From assembly GCA_013286085.1 (NCBI GenBank), contig JABDGK010000019.1, forward strand, positions 1 through 37,832: a stretch of 37,832 nucleotides of DNA, given 5' to 3'. The notes beneath the pieces are model-generated. The model was not told the DNA's origin and ran no database searches. It saw only the letters and a program-made list of their open reading frames with translations. The position numbers and the translations under genes were made by a program. Below are positions 15,688 through 22,245 of this stretch, piece by piece (the stretch's first letter is position 1; each line of letters starts with the position of its first letter). The stretch is from Gammaproteobacteria bacterium (GTDB taxonomy: Bacteria; Pseudomonadota; Gammaproteobacteria; DSM-16500).

Positions 15688-17700
15688 ATGAGCATGCAAA
15701 TTCCATTAGAAGGATTGCTACGCCCGCCAGTTGAATGGATCACAACGCTTGCTACTATCGTCGCATCCTTGCTATTAGTGAGCCATCCTTCGCTGTTTCT
15801 ATTATCAAATAATCTAGCATATGGATTGGTCAGCGCTTTAATTCTCTTCGGAATTTATCGCTTCAAACAAGGTTATCGTGTTTGGAAATACCAACGCAAT
15901 TTAAAGCGTATGTCTACTTACACCATAACATCAGAAGAATTACCTACTGCAGATAACAAGCTCTTTTTAGGCAAAGGATTTTCATGGACGGCACAACATA
16001 CACAACGATTACGTGATCTAGATTTAGATTACAACTTACACTTTAAAAATCCATCGATTCTAAAAGTGTGGGTAAAACAAAAATCTGATGAATGGAAAAA
16101 TAGATTTTTTCTCAACAAACTTACAAAAATTATTAGTAAAGATCATTGGCTAAATCCATTCAGGCCGTATCCAGAAATCGGTGGAGAACCATCTATACAC
16201 GGTGTATCAGAAAAAGAATCTGATATTACAATTAACCTTGTGGAACGCGCCAGCCACTTACTCGTTTTAGGATTACCTGGCGTTGGTAAAACACGTTTTG
16301 CTGAATTAATTATTTCACAAGATATTCGGCGAGGCGATGTTGTCATCGTCCTTGATCCAAAAGGTGATGCTGATTTATTACGTCGTATGTATACCGAAGC
16401 TAAGTTAGCTGGACGTGAGGATGATTTACTCGTATTTCATTTAGGATTTCCTGAGCAATCATGTCGATATAATCCAATAGGTAATTTTACTCGCATTACA
16501 GAAGTTGCGAATCGCATTTCTAACCAACTACCTTCATCGGGTGATGCAGCGGCATTCAAAGAATTTGGCTGGCAGTTTATTAATTCAATTGCAATGGCTC
16601 TCGTTGCAATGGGTGAAAAACCTGATTACAAAAAAATGAAATTCTATATTACTAAAATGGATATTCTACTACAGCGATATCTTGAATTTTGGCTGCCGGA
16701 AGTAGACCAAAATTATAAGGATTGGGTTAATAAATACGTTAAAAGCAAAAGTACTGATAGGTTCGAGTTTCCTTATTTAAAAGGACTCATTGCATACATA
16801 GAGCATCATCAACTCATACAAAACCCTATATTTGATGACTTATATCATGCCTGCCGATACGATCGAGAATATTTCAGCAAAATTACGGCGGCACTTGGCC
16901 CGCTTTTGAAAAAACTCACGACAGGAAAATCGGCTGAGTTACTATCGCCAGACTATACAGACTTAAATGATCAACGCCCTATATTAGATTGGATGCATGT
17001 AATCCGAAATAAAAAAATTGTTTACGTTGGGCTTGATTCACTTACCGATCCTGTCGTCGCAGCTGCTGTGGGTAATGCTATGTTTTCTGATTTAGTTTCT
17101 GTCGCTGGACGACTTTATAAGTTTGGATTAGAGACAACAGATACAGAAGAAAAAATTCCACTGCCACGAGTTTGCCTACATTCAGATGAATTTAACGATA
17201 TTATTGGCGATGAATTTATCCCTCTGCTAAACAAAGCACGTGGCGCTGGCTTTACTGTTACAGCCTACACCCAAACCTGGTCGGATGTTGAAGCTCGCTT
17301 ACAGAATGCTGCTAAAGCCGGACAAGTAGCAGGCAATCTGGGAACAGTTATCATGTTTCGCTGTAAAGAAGCAGCAACCGTTGAGATGTTCCTGAGTCAA
17401 CTACCGACTGTGCCCATTTTACGTGTCTTGCCCGACTCAACTAGCAGTGACACCTCACATGGCGAAGAAGGTGTTTATTATCGTTCAGTCAATCGCGATC
17501 AATTTTCCCATAGCGAACAACGATTGATTGAGCAAAATGATGTATTAAATCTTCCGAAAGGCCAAGCATTTTGTTTATTAGAAGGCGGCAAGCTTTATAA
17601 ACTCCGCATGCCATTACCCAGCAATAAAGAAACTGTGATTTCAAAAGACATACAAACACTTTTAGAAAACATGCAAAAACAATCTCTCAAATCGGAATAA
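15688..17700 (+). CDS. traD: TraD-type conjugative coupling protein (TIGR03743, SXT/TOL type)
   Basis: A protein of 670 residues. Two N-terminal membrane segments (about 15-35 and 42-62) anchor a FtsK/HerA-like hexameric ATPase domain. Walker A GLPGVGKT is at residues 195-202, followed by VIVLDPKGDADLLRRMY. Walker B acid residues are Asp500-Glu501 (LHSDEFND), followed by an ARGAGFTVTAYTQTW motif. It brings the relaxase-DNA complex to the secretion channel. In most GI modules traD lies upstream, near pilL; here it is at the downstream end. Confidence 0.92.
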   Translation: MSMQIPLEGLLRPPVEWITTLATIVASLLLVSHPSLFLLSNNLAYGLVSALILFGIYRFKQGYRVWKYQRNLKRMSTYTITSEELPTADNKLFLGKGFSWTAQHTQRLRDLDLDYNLHFKNPSILKVWVKQKSDEWKNRFFLNKLTKIISKDHWLNPFRPYPEIGGEPSIHGVSEKESDITINLVERASHLLVLGLPGVGKTRFAELIISQDIRRGDVVIVLDPKGDADLLRRMYTEAKLAGREDDLLVFHLGFPEQSCRYNPIGNFTRITEVANRISNQLPSSGDAAAFKEFGWQFINSIAMALVAMGEKPDYKKMKFYITKMDILLQRYLEFWLPEVDQNYKDWVNKYVKSKSTDRFEFPYLKGLIAYIEHHQLIQNPIFDDLYHACRYDREYFSKITAALGPLLKKLTTGKSAELLSPDYTDLNDQRPILDWMHVIRNKKIVYVGLDSLTDPVVAAAVGNAMFSDLVSVAGRLYKFGLETTDTEEKIPLPRVCLHSDEFNDIIGDEFIPLLNKARGAGFTVTAYTQTWSDVEARLQNAAKAGQVAGNLGTVIMFRCKEAATVEMFLSQLPTVPILRVLPDSTSSDTSHGEEGVYYRSVNRDQFSHSEQRLIEQNDVLNLPKGQAFCLLEGGKLYKLRMPLPSNKETVISKDIQTLLENMQKQSLKSE

Positions 17701-17704
17701 TATT

Positions 17705-18109
17705 GTGATTCATCTACATTCGATCGACGCCCCGATTCATTGCATTAATGAAGCGGCAGTTGAATATAACATCCCTGCAAAATTAATTATTTCCGTATTA
17801 CAAACAGAAAATGGAAAAGCCGGAGAAATTTCTAAAAATAAAAATGGATCTTACGACATTGGACCAGCACAGATTAATTCAACATGGCTACCGTTTCTCA
17901 AAAAACACGGTGTCACTAAAGAGCAAGTCCAATTCAATCCATGTATCAATGTAAAAATCGGTGCATGGATATTGGCACAATCCATTGCGGAAGAAAATGA
18001 TCTTGTAATTGGCGTGGGAAACTATAATTCACATACCAAAAAATTCAATCAGTCTTATTCAAAAAGTGTCAGGATTAATTTCACAAAAATCCAAATTTTG
18101 TTGAATTAA
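17705..18109 (+). CDS. VirB1-like lytic transglycosylase
   Basis: A protein of 134 residues with a GTG start four bases after traD. It is an SLT/goose-lysozyme-like domain: helix AAVEYNIPAKLIISVLQTENGKAGE with the likely catalytic Glu35, then NGSYDIGPAQINSTWLPFL and a GVGNYNSHT motif near residue 100. These enzymes open peptidoglycan locally for the transfer channel. No signal peptide is visible from this start, which is unusual for a periplasmic enzyme; export through the T4SS or a start inside traD would explain it. It is the last gene of the operon. Confidence 0.85.
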   Translation: MIHLHSIDAPIHCINEAAVEYNIPAKLIISVLQTENGKAGEISKNKNGSYDIGPAQINSTWLPFLKKHGVTKEQVQFNPCINVKIGAWILAQSIAEENDLVIGVGNYNSHTKKFNQSYSKSVRINFTKIQILLN

Positions 18110-18210
18110 TTTTATCGGTTTGTCGCCAATCTGCACGACTAAAAACAGCAGATTAAGATCAGTGTGTGATGAAACCTGATCGCAATCGTAAGATTGTTCA
18201 CACAAAACCA

Positions 18211-18235
18211 TATTCGTAGTAATACGAATATTTTT
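18211..18235 (+). terminator. Weak hairpin and T-tract after the T4SS operon
   Basis: TATTCGTA at 18211-18218 pairs perfectly with TACGAATA at 18223-18230 around a four-base loop, followed by a T tract. The stem is AT-rich, so termination would be moderate. The region 18110-18341 holds no gene; the other elements I see in it are the hairpins of the ssb leader. Confidence 0.5.
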
Positions 18236-18270
18236 ACAACTTATGTTAATTTTCACAATTGCAACAACCG

Positions 18271-18341
18271 CCCTAAAGGGAAAAACTTTCCCTAAGGGAT
18301 AAGTCTTTTCTCTAAGGGGCTTTAACCTTGGAGAAAAAGAT
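18271..18341 (+). promoter_or_regulatory. Tandem-hairpin leader of ssb hiding the ribosome site
   Basis: Hairpin 1 pairs CCCT (18271-18274) with AGGG (18295-18298) and AGGGAAA (18277-18283) with TTTCCCT (18287-18293). Hairpin 2 pairs 18306-18317 with 18326-18337 over 12 base pairs with one G-U, and buries the Shine-Dalgarno GGAG at 18330-18333. The anti-Shine-Dalgarno strand (18306-18313) can instead pair with AGGGAAAA at 18277-18284 (eight pairs, one G-U), which would break hairpin 1 and free the ribosome site. Confidence 0.7.
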
Positions 18342-18779
18342 ATGTCATCAGTTAATCAAGTCGTTTTAATAGGCAATTTAGGCAAAGATCCTGTCGTATT
18401 GAAAAATACAGAACAAGGCAGCTTTGTCAGATTATCACTTGCTACCAGTAAAAGGTTTAAAACTAAAGCTGGCGAGATTCAGGATGATATTCAGTGGCAC
18501 ACTGTTTATTTGAGTAACGGCATTGGAAGACTAGCCGCAAATCATTTAAAGAAGGGAAACAAAATATTTGTTTTTGGAGAGCTACGAACTCGTGATTGGC
18601 AAGATAAAAATGGTGAAACACATCGCGTTACCGCTGTTTATGGTAGAGAATTAAAATTCTTAAACAATAAACCGCAACTAAGTAACGGTATGTCGGAACC
18701 AGTCGAAGATAATCATGCTTATATCAATGCTATGCAGGAAATTCGCAAAGTATTAGATACAACATCTGAAACGAAGTAA
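18342..18779 (+). CDS. ssb: Single-stranded DNA-binding protein
   Basis: A protein of 145 residues with the SSB OB-fold at about 1-110. The start VNQVVLIGNLGKDP, the FVRLSLATSKRFK strand, IQWHTVYLSNG and ANHLKKGNKIFVFGELRTRDWQDKNGE are all family hallmarks. It protects single-stranded DNA during ICE replication and transfer. The C-terminus lacks the acidic DDDIPF-type tip of chromosomal SSB and ends in LDTTSETK, so contacts with the host replication proteins may be altered. It heads the maintenance region and is preceded by the SD-hiding leader. Confidence 0.93.
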   Translation: MSSVNQVVLIGNLGKDPVVLKNTEQGSFVRLSLATSKRFKTKAGEIQDDIQWHTVYLSNGIGRLAANHLKKGNKIFVFGELRTRDWQDKNGETHRVTAVYGRELKFLNNKPQLSNGMSEPVEDNHAYINAMQEIRKVLDTTSETK

Positions 18780-18780
18780 T

Positions 18781-18854
18781 TTTTGCAACTTTAAACCCGC
18801 ATGGGGAAAATCCCCATCGGGTTTTCTCCATGTTTTTTATTATGGAGATAAGCA
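18781..18854 (+). promoter_or_regulatory. Tandem-hairpin leader of the DUF3577-like gene
   Basis: Hairpin 1 pairs AAACCCG (18793-18799) with CGGGTTT (18818-18824) and ATGGGGA (18801-18807) with TCCCCAT (18811-18817), with one bulged C; it may also act as the ssb terminator. Hairpin 2 pairs TCTCCAT (18825-18831) with ATGGAGA (18842-18848), which covers the Shine-Dalgarno GGAG. In the alternative fold ATGGGGAAAA (18801-18810) pairs with TTTTCTCCAT (18822-18831), ten pairs with one G-U. A TTTTGCAACTTTAAACCC box starts the leader. Confidence 0.75.
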
Positions 18855-19268
18855 ATGTTAGCAAATACTTTTTTAAAATTAACCGGCGTTGGTCGTCTAT
18901 GCAATATCACGTATAGCACAAACTATGCAGCTTATTTTACTTTTCAATTAATTAAACAACGGAACGATTCGTCTTCAAATGAAGTCTGGATTAAATGCCG
19001 AGCTAATCTTGTTAATTTTCCTGAAATAGGAAAACTTGTTCATTATTTGAATGAGAAAAAGGAAATTATCATGCGGTTCGATGCTCAATATTTGGGCTTA
19101 CAACAATCCTTTTCAGGATTATCTGAGAATGACCCTGAAATGATTGTTTACCTAGATGGCGAGCTTCTTAAAATTCAAGACTATCGAATCAAAGGAGATA
19201 ATTTATTGAACAAAACGACCGCTCTGTTGAAAAACATAGTATCCCGTCACCACGTGCTTAATCACTAA
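18855..19268 (+). CDS. DUF3577 / STY4534-like ICE protein (OB-fold-like)
   Basis: A soluble protein of 137 residues. Its layout resembles the STY4534 family of ICE replication-associated proteins: an opening FLKLTGVGRLCNI strand pair, then YFTFQLIKQRND, an EVWIKCRANL strand, a helix (GKLVHYLNEKK), IIMRFDAQYLGLQQ and a last strand pair (MIVYLDGELLKI). This is an SSB-like OB-fold pattern. In related elements the gene sits near ssb and radC, as here. The match is by eye and distant. It shares a transcript with the next gene, which starts 14 bases later. Confidence 0.6.
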   Translation: MLANTFLKLTGVGRLCNITYSTNYAAYFTFQLIKQRNDSSSNEVWIKCRANLVNFPEIGKLVHYLNEKKEIIMRFDAQYLGLQQSFSGLSENDPEMIVYLDGELLKIQDYRIKGDNLLNKTTALLKNIVSRHHVLNH

Positions 19269-19282
19269 AAGAGGGATATAAT

Positions 19283-19603
19283 ATGAATCAACATCAAGCG
19301 AAAGATTTATTTCAATTACAATCTGAATTAATTGATATGAAGGTAGATATGGCAGTGAATAAAGCAATAGACCGTGTTCTTGATGGAATTGCTGATTTGA
19401 AGAGCGATATTCATAAGCTCGAAAATCGTTTTTCCTCAATGGAATACAGGATGACATCTACAAAAGCTACGTTAAAATCCCTTAACAGCGTATTACGAGA
19501 AATTCGTACGAAATTCATCGAATATAGCTTTAAGGCTGCATGGTTTATTGTAGGTGCTGTCACCTTGTATGCTGCTTCACAACTTCACGTATTTTTCAAA
19601 TAA
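19283..19603 (+). CDS. Coiled-coil protein with C-terminal membrane anchor
   Basis: A protein of 106 residues: a long amphipathic coiled coil over about 1-75 (repeated L/I/M spacing, for example SDIHKLENRFSSMEYRM), then one membrane segment at about 83-103. This resembles the small tail-anchored coiled-coil (DUF1640-like) proteins often found in mobile elements, whose function is unknown. AGAGGG lies just upstream of the start. It has no tandem-hairpin leader and so is probably expressed together with the previous gene. Confidence 0.65.
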   Translation: MNQHQAKDLFQLQSELIDMKVDMAVNKAIDRVLDGIADLKSDIHKLENRFSSMEYRMTSTKATLKSLNSVLREIRTKFIEYSFKAAWFIVGAVTLYAASQLHVFFK

Positions 19604-19609
19604 GCATTA

Positions 19610-19679
19610 TTTTCAACTTACCCGCTGGGGGAAATCATCCTCAGCGGGATCGATTTCCCCGCTATTATAGGAAATCGAT
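19610..19679 (+). promoter_or_regulatory. Tandem-hairpin leader of the radC-like gene
   Basis: Hairpin 1 pairs CCCGCTGGGG (19621-19630) with CCTCAGCGGG (19639-19648), ten pairs with one G-U. Hairpin 2 pairs ATCGATTTCC (19649-19658) perfectly with GGAAATCGAT (19670-19679), which takes in the ribosome site right up to the start codon. In the alternative fold GGGGAAATC (19628-19636) pairs perfectly with GATTTCCCC (19652-19660). A TTTTCAACTTA box precedes it. Confidence 0.8.
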
Positions 19680-20153
19680 ATGTCTACTTCATCTTATACG
19701 AATCAATTAACATTATCTGAAAATAAACTTGTAGCGCGAGCCTTGCGCTGCTTGGAAAAACAATTATGTTATAATTCTGAAATATTAAACAGTTCCAAAA
19801 GTGTTAAAGCATTTTTGCAATTACAATTAGCCAATGAACCTAATGAAGTTTTTGCAGTTTTGTTTCTTGATAATCAGCATCGTTTATTAGCATTTGAAAA
19901 AATCTTCTACGGCACAATTAATGAATCGGCTGTTTATCCGCGAGTAGTTGTGCAAAAAGCATTATTACATAATGCTGCAAAAGTTATTTTTGCGCACAAC
20001 CATCCAAGCGGATTTGCAAAACCATCTGATAGCGATAAAAAAATGAATAATGAACTACAATTCATTCTTTCTATCATTTCGGTAATAGCGGTCGATCATA
20101 TCATTGTTTCAAGTAAAGAAACCTTTTCATTTAAAGAACATAATTTAATGTGA
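19680..20153 (+). CDS. radC: RadC-family JAMM/MPN-domain protein
   Basis: A protein of 157 residues with the RadC (JAB/MPN) domain filling about residues 35-157. The metal-binding motif is complete: His106, His108 and Asp119 in HNHPSGFAKPSDSD. It is preceded by the family's NESAVYPRVVVQKAL segment and followed by DHIIVSS. The N-terminal helix-hairpin-helix part of chromosomal RadC is missing, as is usual for mobile-element copies. The biochemical role of these proteins is not settled despite the DNA-repair name. The gene is preceded by the SD-hiding leader and followed by a small unknown gene on the same transcript. Confidence 0.9.
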   Translation: MSTSSYTNQLTLSENKLVARALRCLEKQLCYNSEILNSSKSVKAFLQLQLANEPNEVFAVLFLDNQHRLLAFEKIFYGTINESAVYPRVVVQKALLHNAAKVIFAHNHPSGFAKPSDSDKKMNNELQFILSIISVIAVDHIIVSSKETFSFKEHNLM

Positions 20154-20172
20154 TTACGGAGGTATGTGTTTC

Positions 20173-20355
20173 ATGTTGTTAACGAAGCAAATTAGCATTA
20201 CATGGGATATTGACGATATTCTATCTGTTAGACCCCATCTTTCTCCTCACCAAGCATCACAAGTATTAGATTTTCTTGAAGAAAATCATGATGCGAGTGT
20301 TGGGATAAACTGGGAGGTTATAGAAGTCGTTAGCGATATGTTATTTTTAAATTAA
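20173..20355 (+). CDS. Small unknown protein downstream of radC
   Basis: An acidic protein of 60 residues from ATG 20173. GGAGG at 20158-20162 is ten bases from this ATG but only one base from the ATG at 20164, so 20173 is preferred. The sequence (SITWDIDDILSVRPHLS, then a helix HQASQVLDFLEENHD) has one or two helices after a short strand. Similar small acidic proteins are common in ICE accessory regions, but I do not recognise the family. No separate leader precedes it, so it is coupled to radC. Confidence 0.6.
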   Translation: MLLTKQISITWDIDDILSVRPHLSPHQASQVLDFLEENHDASVGINWEVIEVVSDMLFLN

Positions 20356-20360
20356 TTATT

Positions 20361-20434
20361 TTTCAACTTAACCCTGTGGGGAAATCCTCACAGGGATTTC
20401 TCCGCAGTTTTTTAATTTTACGGAGAAATCAATA
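20361..20434 (+). promoter_or_regulatory. Tandem-hairpin leader of the DUF6876 gene
   Basis: Hairpin 1 pairs CCCTGTGGGG (20372-20381) with CCTCACAGGG (20386-20395), ten pairs with one G-U. Hairpin 2 pairs GATTTCTCCG (20395-20404) perfectly with CGGAGAAATC (20421-20430), which contains the Shine-Dalgarno GGAG. In the alternative fold GGGGAAATC (20378-20386) pairs with GATTTCTCC (20395-20403), nine pairs with one G-U. A TTTTCAACTTA box at 20360-20370 begins the leader, as in the radC copy. Confidence 0.8.
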
Positions 20435-20815
20435 ATGCAATCTAGTTTTAATTTAAGTGAATTACGTCAATTTACAAGTTCGGAACAATTTTTTAAGCAT
20501 GGTATTAATCGCAAACTAATCTACACAGAAGGCGTTGAATATCTTGCTGAAAAAGCAGGATGTTACTGGCTAATAGATGAAATTGCGATAATACTTTTAC
20601 CTTCTCTACTTAAAAATCGTTACGATGAATTTTATTCAATTCAGTTACTAGTAACCGATTGTTCAGCTGTAATAACAGTTGGTGATGGCAACGGCAAAAT
20701 ACACATGAAGCATAAAATTAAATGGACTGATTTTCCTATTTCAGGAATACCAGTCAATTTTTATCTTTGTGCATCAGGTGAACATTATTGCTTAATGCTA
20801 ACCAACGAATATTAA
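20435..20815 (+). CDS. DUF6876 family protein
   Basis: A soluble protein of 126 residues with the family pattern: an LRQFTSSEQFFKHGINRKLIYTEGVEYLAEKAGCYWLIDEIA block at about residues 10-51, then beta strands with VGDGNGK and KWTDFP. DUF6876 proteins are common in plasmids and ICEs and have no known function. The gene is alone on its unit, with the SD-hiding leader before it and a strong terminator right after the stop. Confidence 0.8.
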   Translation: MQSSFNLSELRQFTSSEQFFKHGINRKLIYTEGVEYLAEKAGCYWLIDEIAIILLPSLLKNRYDEFYSIQLLVTDCSAVITVGDGNGKIHMKHKIKWTDFPISGIPVNFYLCASGEHYCLMLTNEY

Positions 20816-20828
20816 TCTACTCAATTAT

Positions 20829-20852
20829 GCCCCACGTAGTGGGGCTTTTTTT
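20829..20852 (+). terminator. Strong intrinsic terminator after the DUF6876 gene
   Basis: GCCCCAC (20829-20835) pairs with GTGGGGC (20839-20845) around GTA, followed by seven T residues. It closes the ssb-to-DUF6876 cluster. Confidence 0.9.
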
Positions 20853-20864
20853 GCTTTGGCTTTT

Positions 20865-20909
20865 CGCCGCGTCACTACCGATAGCTTTTTTGTCGGCAGT
20901 GACGCGGCG
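20865..20909. repeat. GC-rich long inverted repeat
   Basis: CGCCGCGTCACT (20865-20876) is perfectly complementary to AGTGACGCGGCG (20898-20909). An inner CCGA/TCGG pair (20878-20881 with 20893-20896) extends the hairpin, and the loop is T-rich. Its base composition stands out sharply in this AT-rich region. It lies just after a complete terminator, so it is not needed for termination of that transcript. Origin of transfer, replication hairpin or a dispersed palindromic repeat are possible. Confidence 0.8.
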
Positions 20910-20949
20910 CCAGCCGCGAAAATTCTGAACAATATATCAACAACTTATG

Positions 20950-20994
20950 AATAAATACTGTCACGACTTTCCCGGGACAGTATTTATTTTTTCT
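20950..20994 (+). terminator. 13-base-pair hairpin with T tract
   Basis: AATAAATACTGTC (20950-20962) pairs perfectly with GACAGTATTTATT (20976-20988), followed by more T residues. It resembles a terminator but lies between genes that already have one, and it directly precedes the 65-residue gene at 21030. The interval 20853-21029 holds this hairpin and the GC-rich inverted repeat and no gene. Confidence 0.65.
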
Positions 20995-21029
20995 TTCTTT
21001 CAATATCAATCAACCTTAAAAGGAAATCT

Positions 21030-21227
21030 ATGCAATCAAACCAAGACGAAAATAAGCAAAAGCAGTACTTAATCAATGAAGATAAATTTCAAAAATTGAA
21101 GCAAATTCAAAAAGAAATCTTTATTAACACTGACCTTTCACCATCAATACGTAAAATTATCAACGAATTAATAACGGAGGAAAATTTAGAACATATAAAA
21201 CTTAAGTTTGTTTCACTGTGGCAATAA
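21030..21227 (+). CDS. Small unknown protein
   Basis: A charged protein of 65 residues, rich in Lys, Glu, Gln and Asn. It looks mostly helical (a KFQKLKQIQKEIF helix, then SPSIRKIINELITEENLEH). The SPSIRKIINELI part recalls ribbon-helix-helix or antitoxin-like DNA-binding segments, but the evidence is thin. AAAAGGAAATC precedes the ATG, a good ribosome site. It lies between the palindromes and the recombinase gene. No toxin partner is visible next to it. Confidence 0.55.
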   Translation: MQSNQDENKQKQYLINEDKFQKLKQIQKEIFINTDLSPSIRKIINELITEENLEHIKLKFVSLWQ

Positions 21228-21269
21228 ATAATTTTTTTATTTATTTAAAACCCAAAAACTTCATTTCTT

Positions 21270-21316
21270 AGCAATGAAAATTGCATCCCTTGTCGCCACC
21301 GGCACAAGGGATAGAG
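21270..21316 (+). promoter_or_regulatory. Double-hairpin leader before the recombinase
   Basis: GCAAT (21270-21274) pairs with ATTGC (21279-21283). Next, ATCCCTTGT (21284-21292) pairs with ACAAGGGAT (21304-21312), extended inward by GCC/GGC, and hides the purine-rich ribosome site before ATG 21317. The layout is like the four leaders of the ssb region, but the sequence differs and I find no clear alternative pairing. Confidence 0.5.
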
Positions 21317-21397
21317 ATGGCTAACACTAACCAATACTTTGGCCGGCAGGGTTTACCACATGACTGTAAAACAAGACTTAATGAATTCTATTTCTAA
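21317..21397 (+). CDS. Short upstream ORF, possibly the displaced start of the recombinase
   Basis: From ATG 21317 a 26-codon frame runs to a stop at 21395. Its first residues, MANTNQYFGRQGL, resemble the N-terminus of integrases of the Integrase_1 type, which often begin with a short tail containing GRQ. The rest of the recombinase continues in another frame from about 21345. Either this is a leader peptide, or the recombinase reading frame has a shift near 21350. Confidence 0.4.
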   Translation: MANTNQYFGRQGLPHDCKTRLNEFYF

Positions 21398-22232
21398 AAT
21401 ATTACAAGCTAATCGCGATGGATCTTATGCAACACAGGGTGATAGAAAAGATATGTTGTTTCGATTTGCTAAAGACCTTGTTGATTTGGGCTACAAGCTC
21501 CGTAATATCGATGGGTTGAAAGAAAAGCATATTATTGCTGTAATTGAACATTGGAAAAATAAAAAGATAGCAATTTCCACAATGAAAAACCGCACAGCGG
21601 CACTTCGATTTTTATGCGATAAAATTAAAAAGCCAACAATTATACCTAGCAATAATCGATTAGATATTGGAAATCGCATTTACGTGCCACAAACCAATCG
21701 AGCATTACACAATCCTGATTTTTCAAAAATTAGTAATCCGTATATTCGCATCTCGCTTGAACTACAACGTGTATTTGGTTTACGCCGTGAAGAGTCTTTA
21801 AAAATAAAACCATGGCAAGCAGATATGAAAGGTTATCTTAGCTTACAACCATCTTGGTGTAAGGGCGGTCGTGGTCGCGAAATTCCAATACAAACTGAGG
21901 AACAGCGCTATTGGTTGGAACAAGCAAAAAATATTGTTGAGCATAAAGGACAATCGTTAATTCCTCCAAAAAAATCTTACATACGACATCGCCAAGTTTA
22001 TGATAAACAAACTTCCCGTGCAGGATTGAAAAATCTGCATGGTCTTCGCCATGCTTATGCACAACGTCGTTACAAGGAATTGACTGGCTGGGATGCACCT
22101 ATCAACGGTGGTCCAACATCAAAACAATTAACTGCGGCGCAAAAACAAAAAGATTATCAAGCTAGAATGATACTCACGGACTCGCTTGGGCACAGTCGTG
22201 AGCAGATAACTGTTAACTACATAGGCCGTTGA
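21360..22232 (+). CDS. Tyrosine recombinase (Integrase_1-like)
   Basis: A site-specific recombinase of 290 residues from ATG 21360; a TTG at 21339 is also open. The N-terminal SAM-like DNA-binding part covers about 1-105 and the catalytic domain about 115-290. Catalytic residues are visible: Arg142 or 143 (GLRREES), His227 and Arg230 (HGLRHAY), His278 (LGHSR) and Tyr287 (VNYIGR). It probably acts on the ICE or on an internal site. Many ICEs carry this type in addition to the main integrase. It converges on the next gene with only 13 bases between the stops, so no obvious attachment site follows it. Confidence 0.85.
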   Translation: MTVKQDLMNSISKILQANRDGSYATQGDRKDMLFRFAKDLVDLGYKLRNIDGLKEKHIIAVIEHWKNKKIAISTMKNRTAALRFLCDKIKKPTIIPSNNRLDIGNRIYVPQTNRALHNPDFSKISNPYIRISLELQRVFGLRREESLKIKPWQADMKGYLSLQPSWCKGGRGREIPIQTEEQRYWLEQAKNIVEHKGQSLIPPKKSYIRHRQVYDKQTSRAGLKNLHGLRHAYAQRRYKELTGWDAPINGGPTSKQLTAAQKQKDYQARMILTDSLGHSREQITVNYIGR

Positions 22233-22245
22233 TTTTACTATTAAT

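Noticed and set aside
18781-18830. Leader hairpins read only as intrinsic terminators
   Set aside because: Only the copy after ssb has a short T run right after the first stem; the radC and DUF6876 copies do not, and all four hide the next ribosome site.
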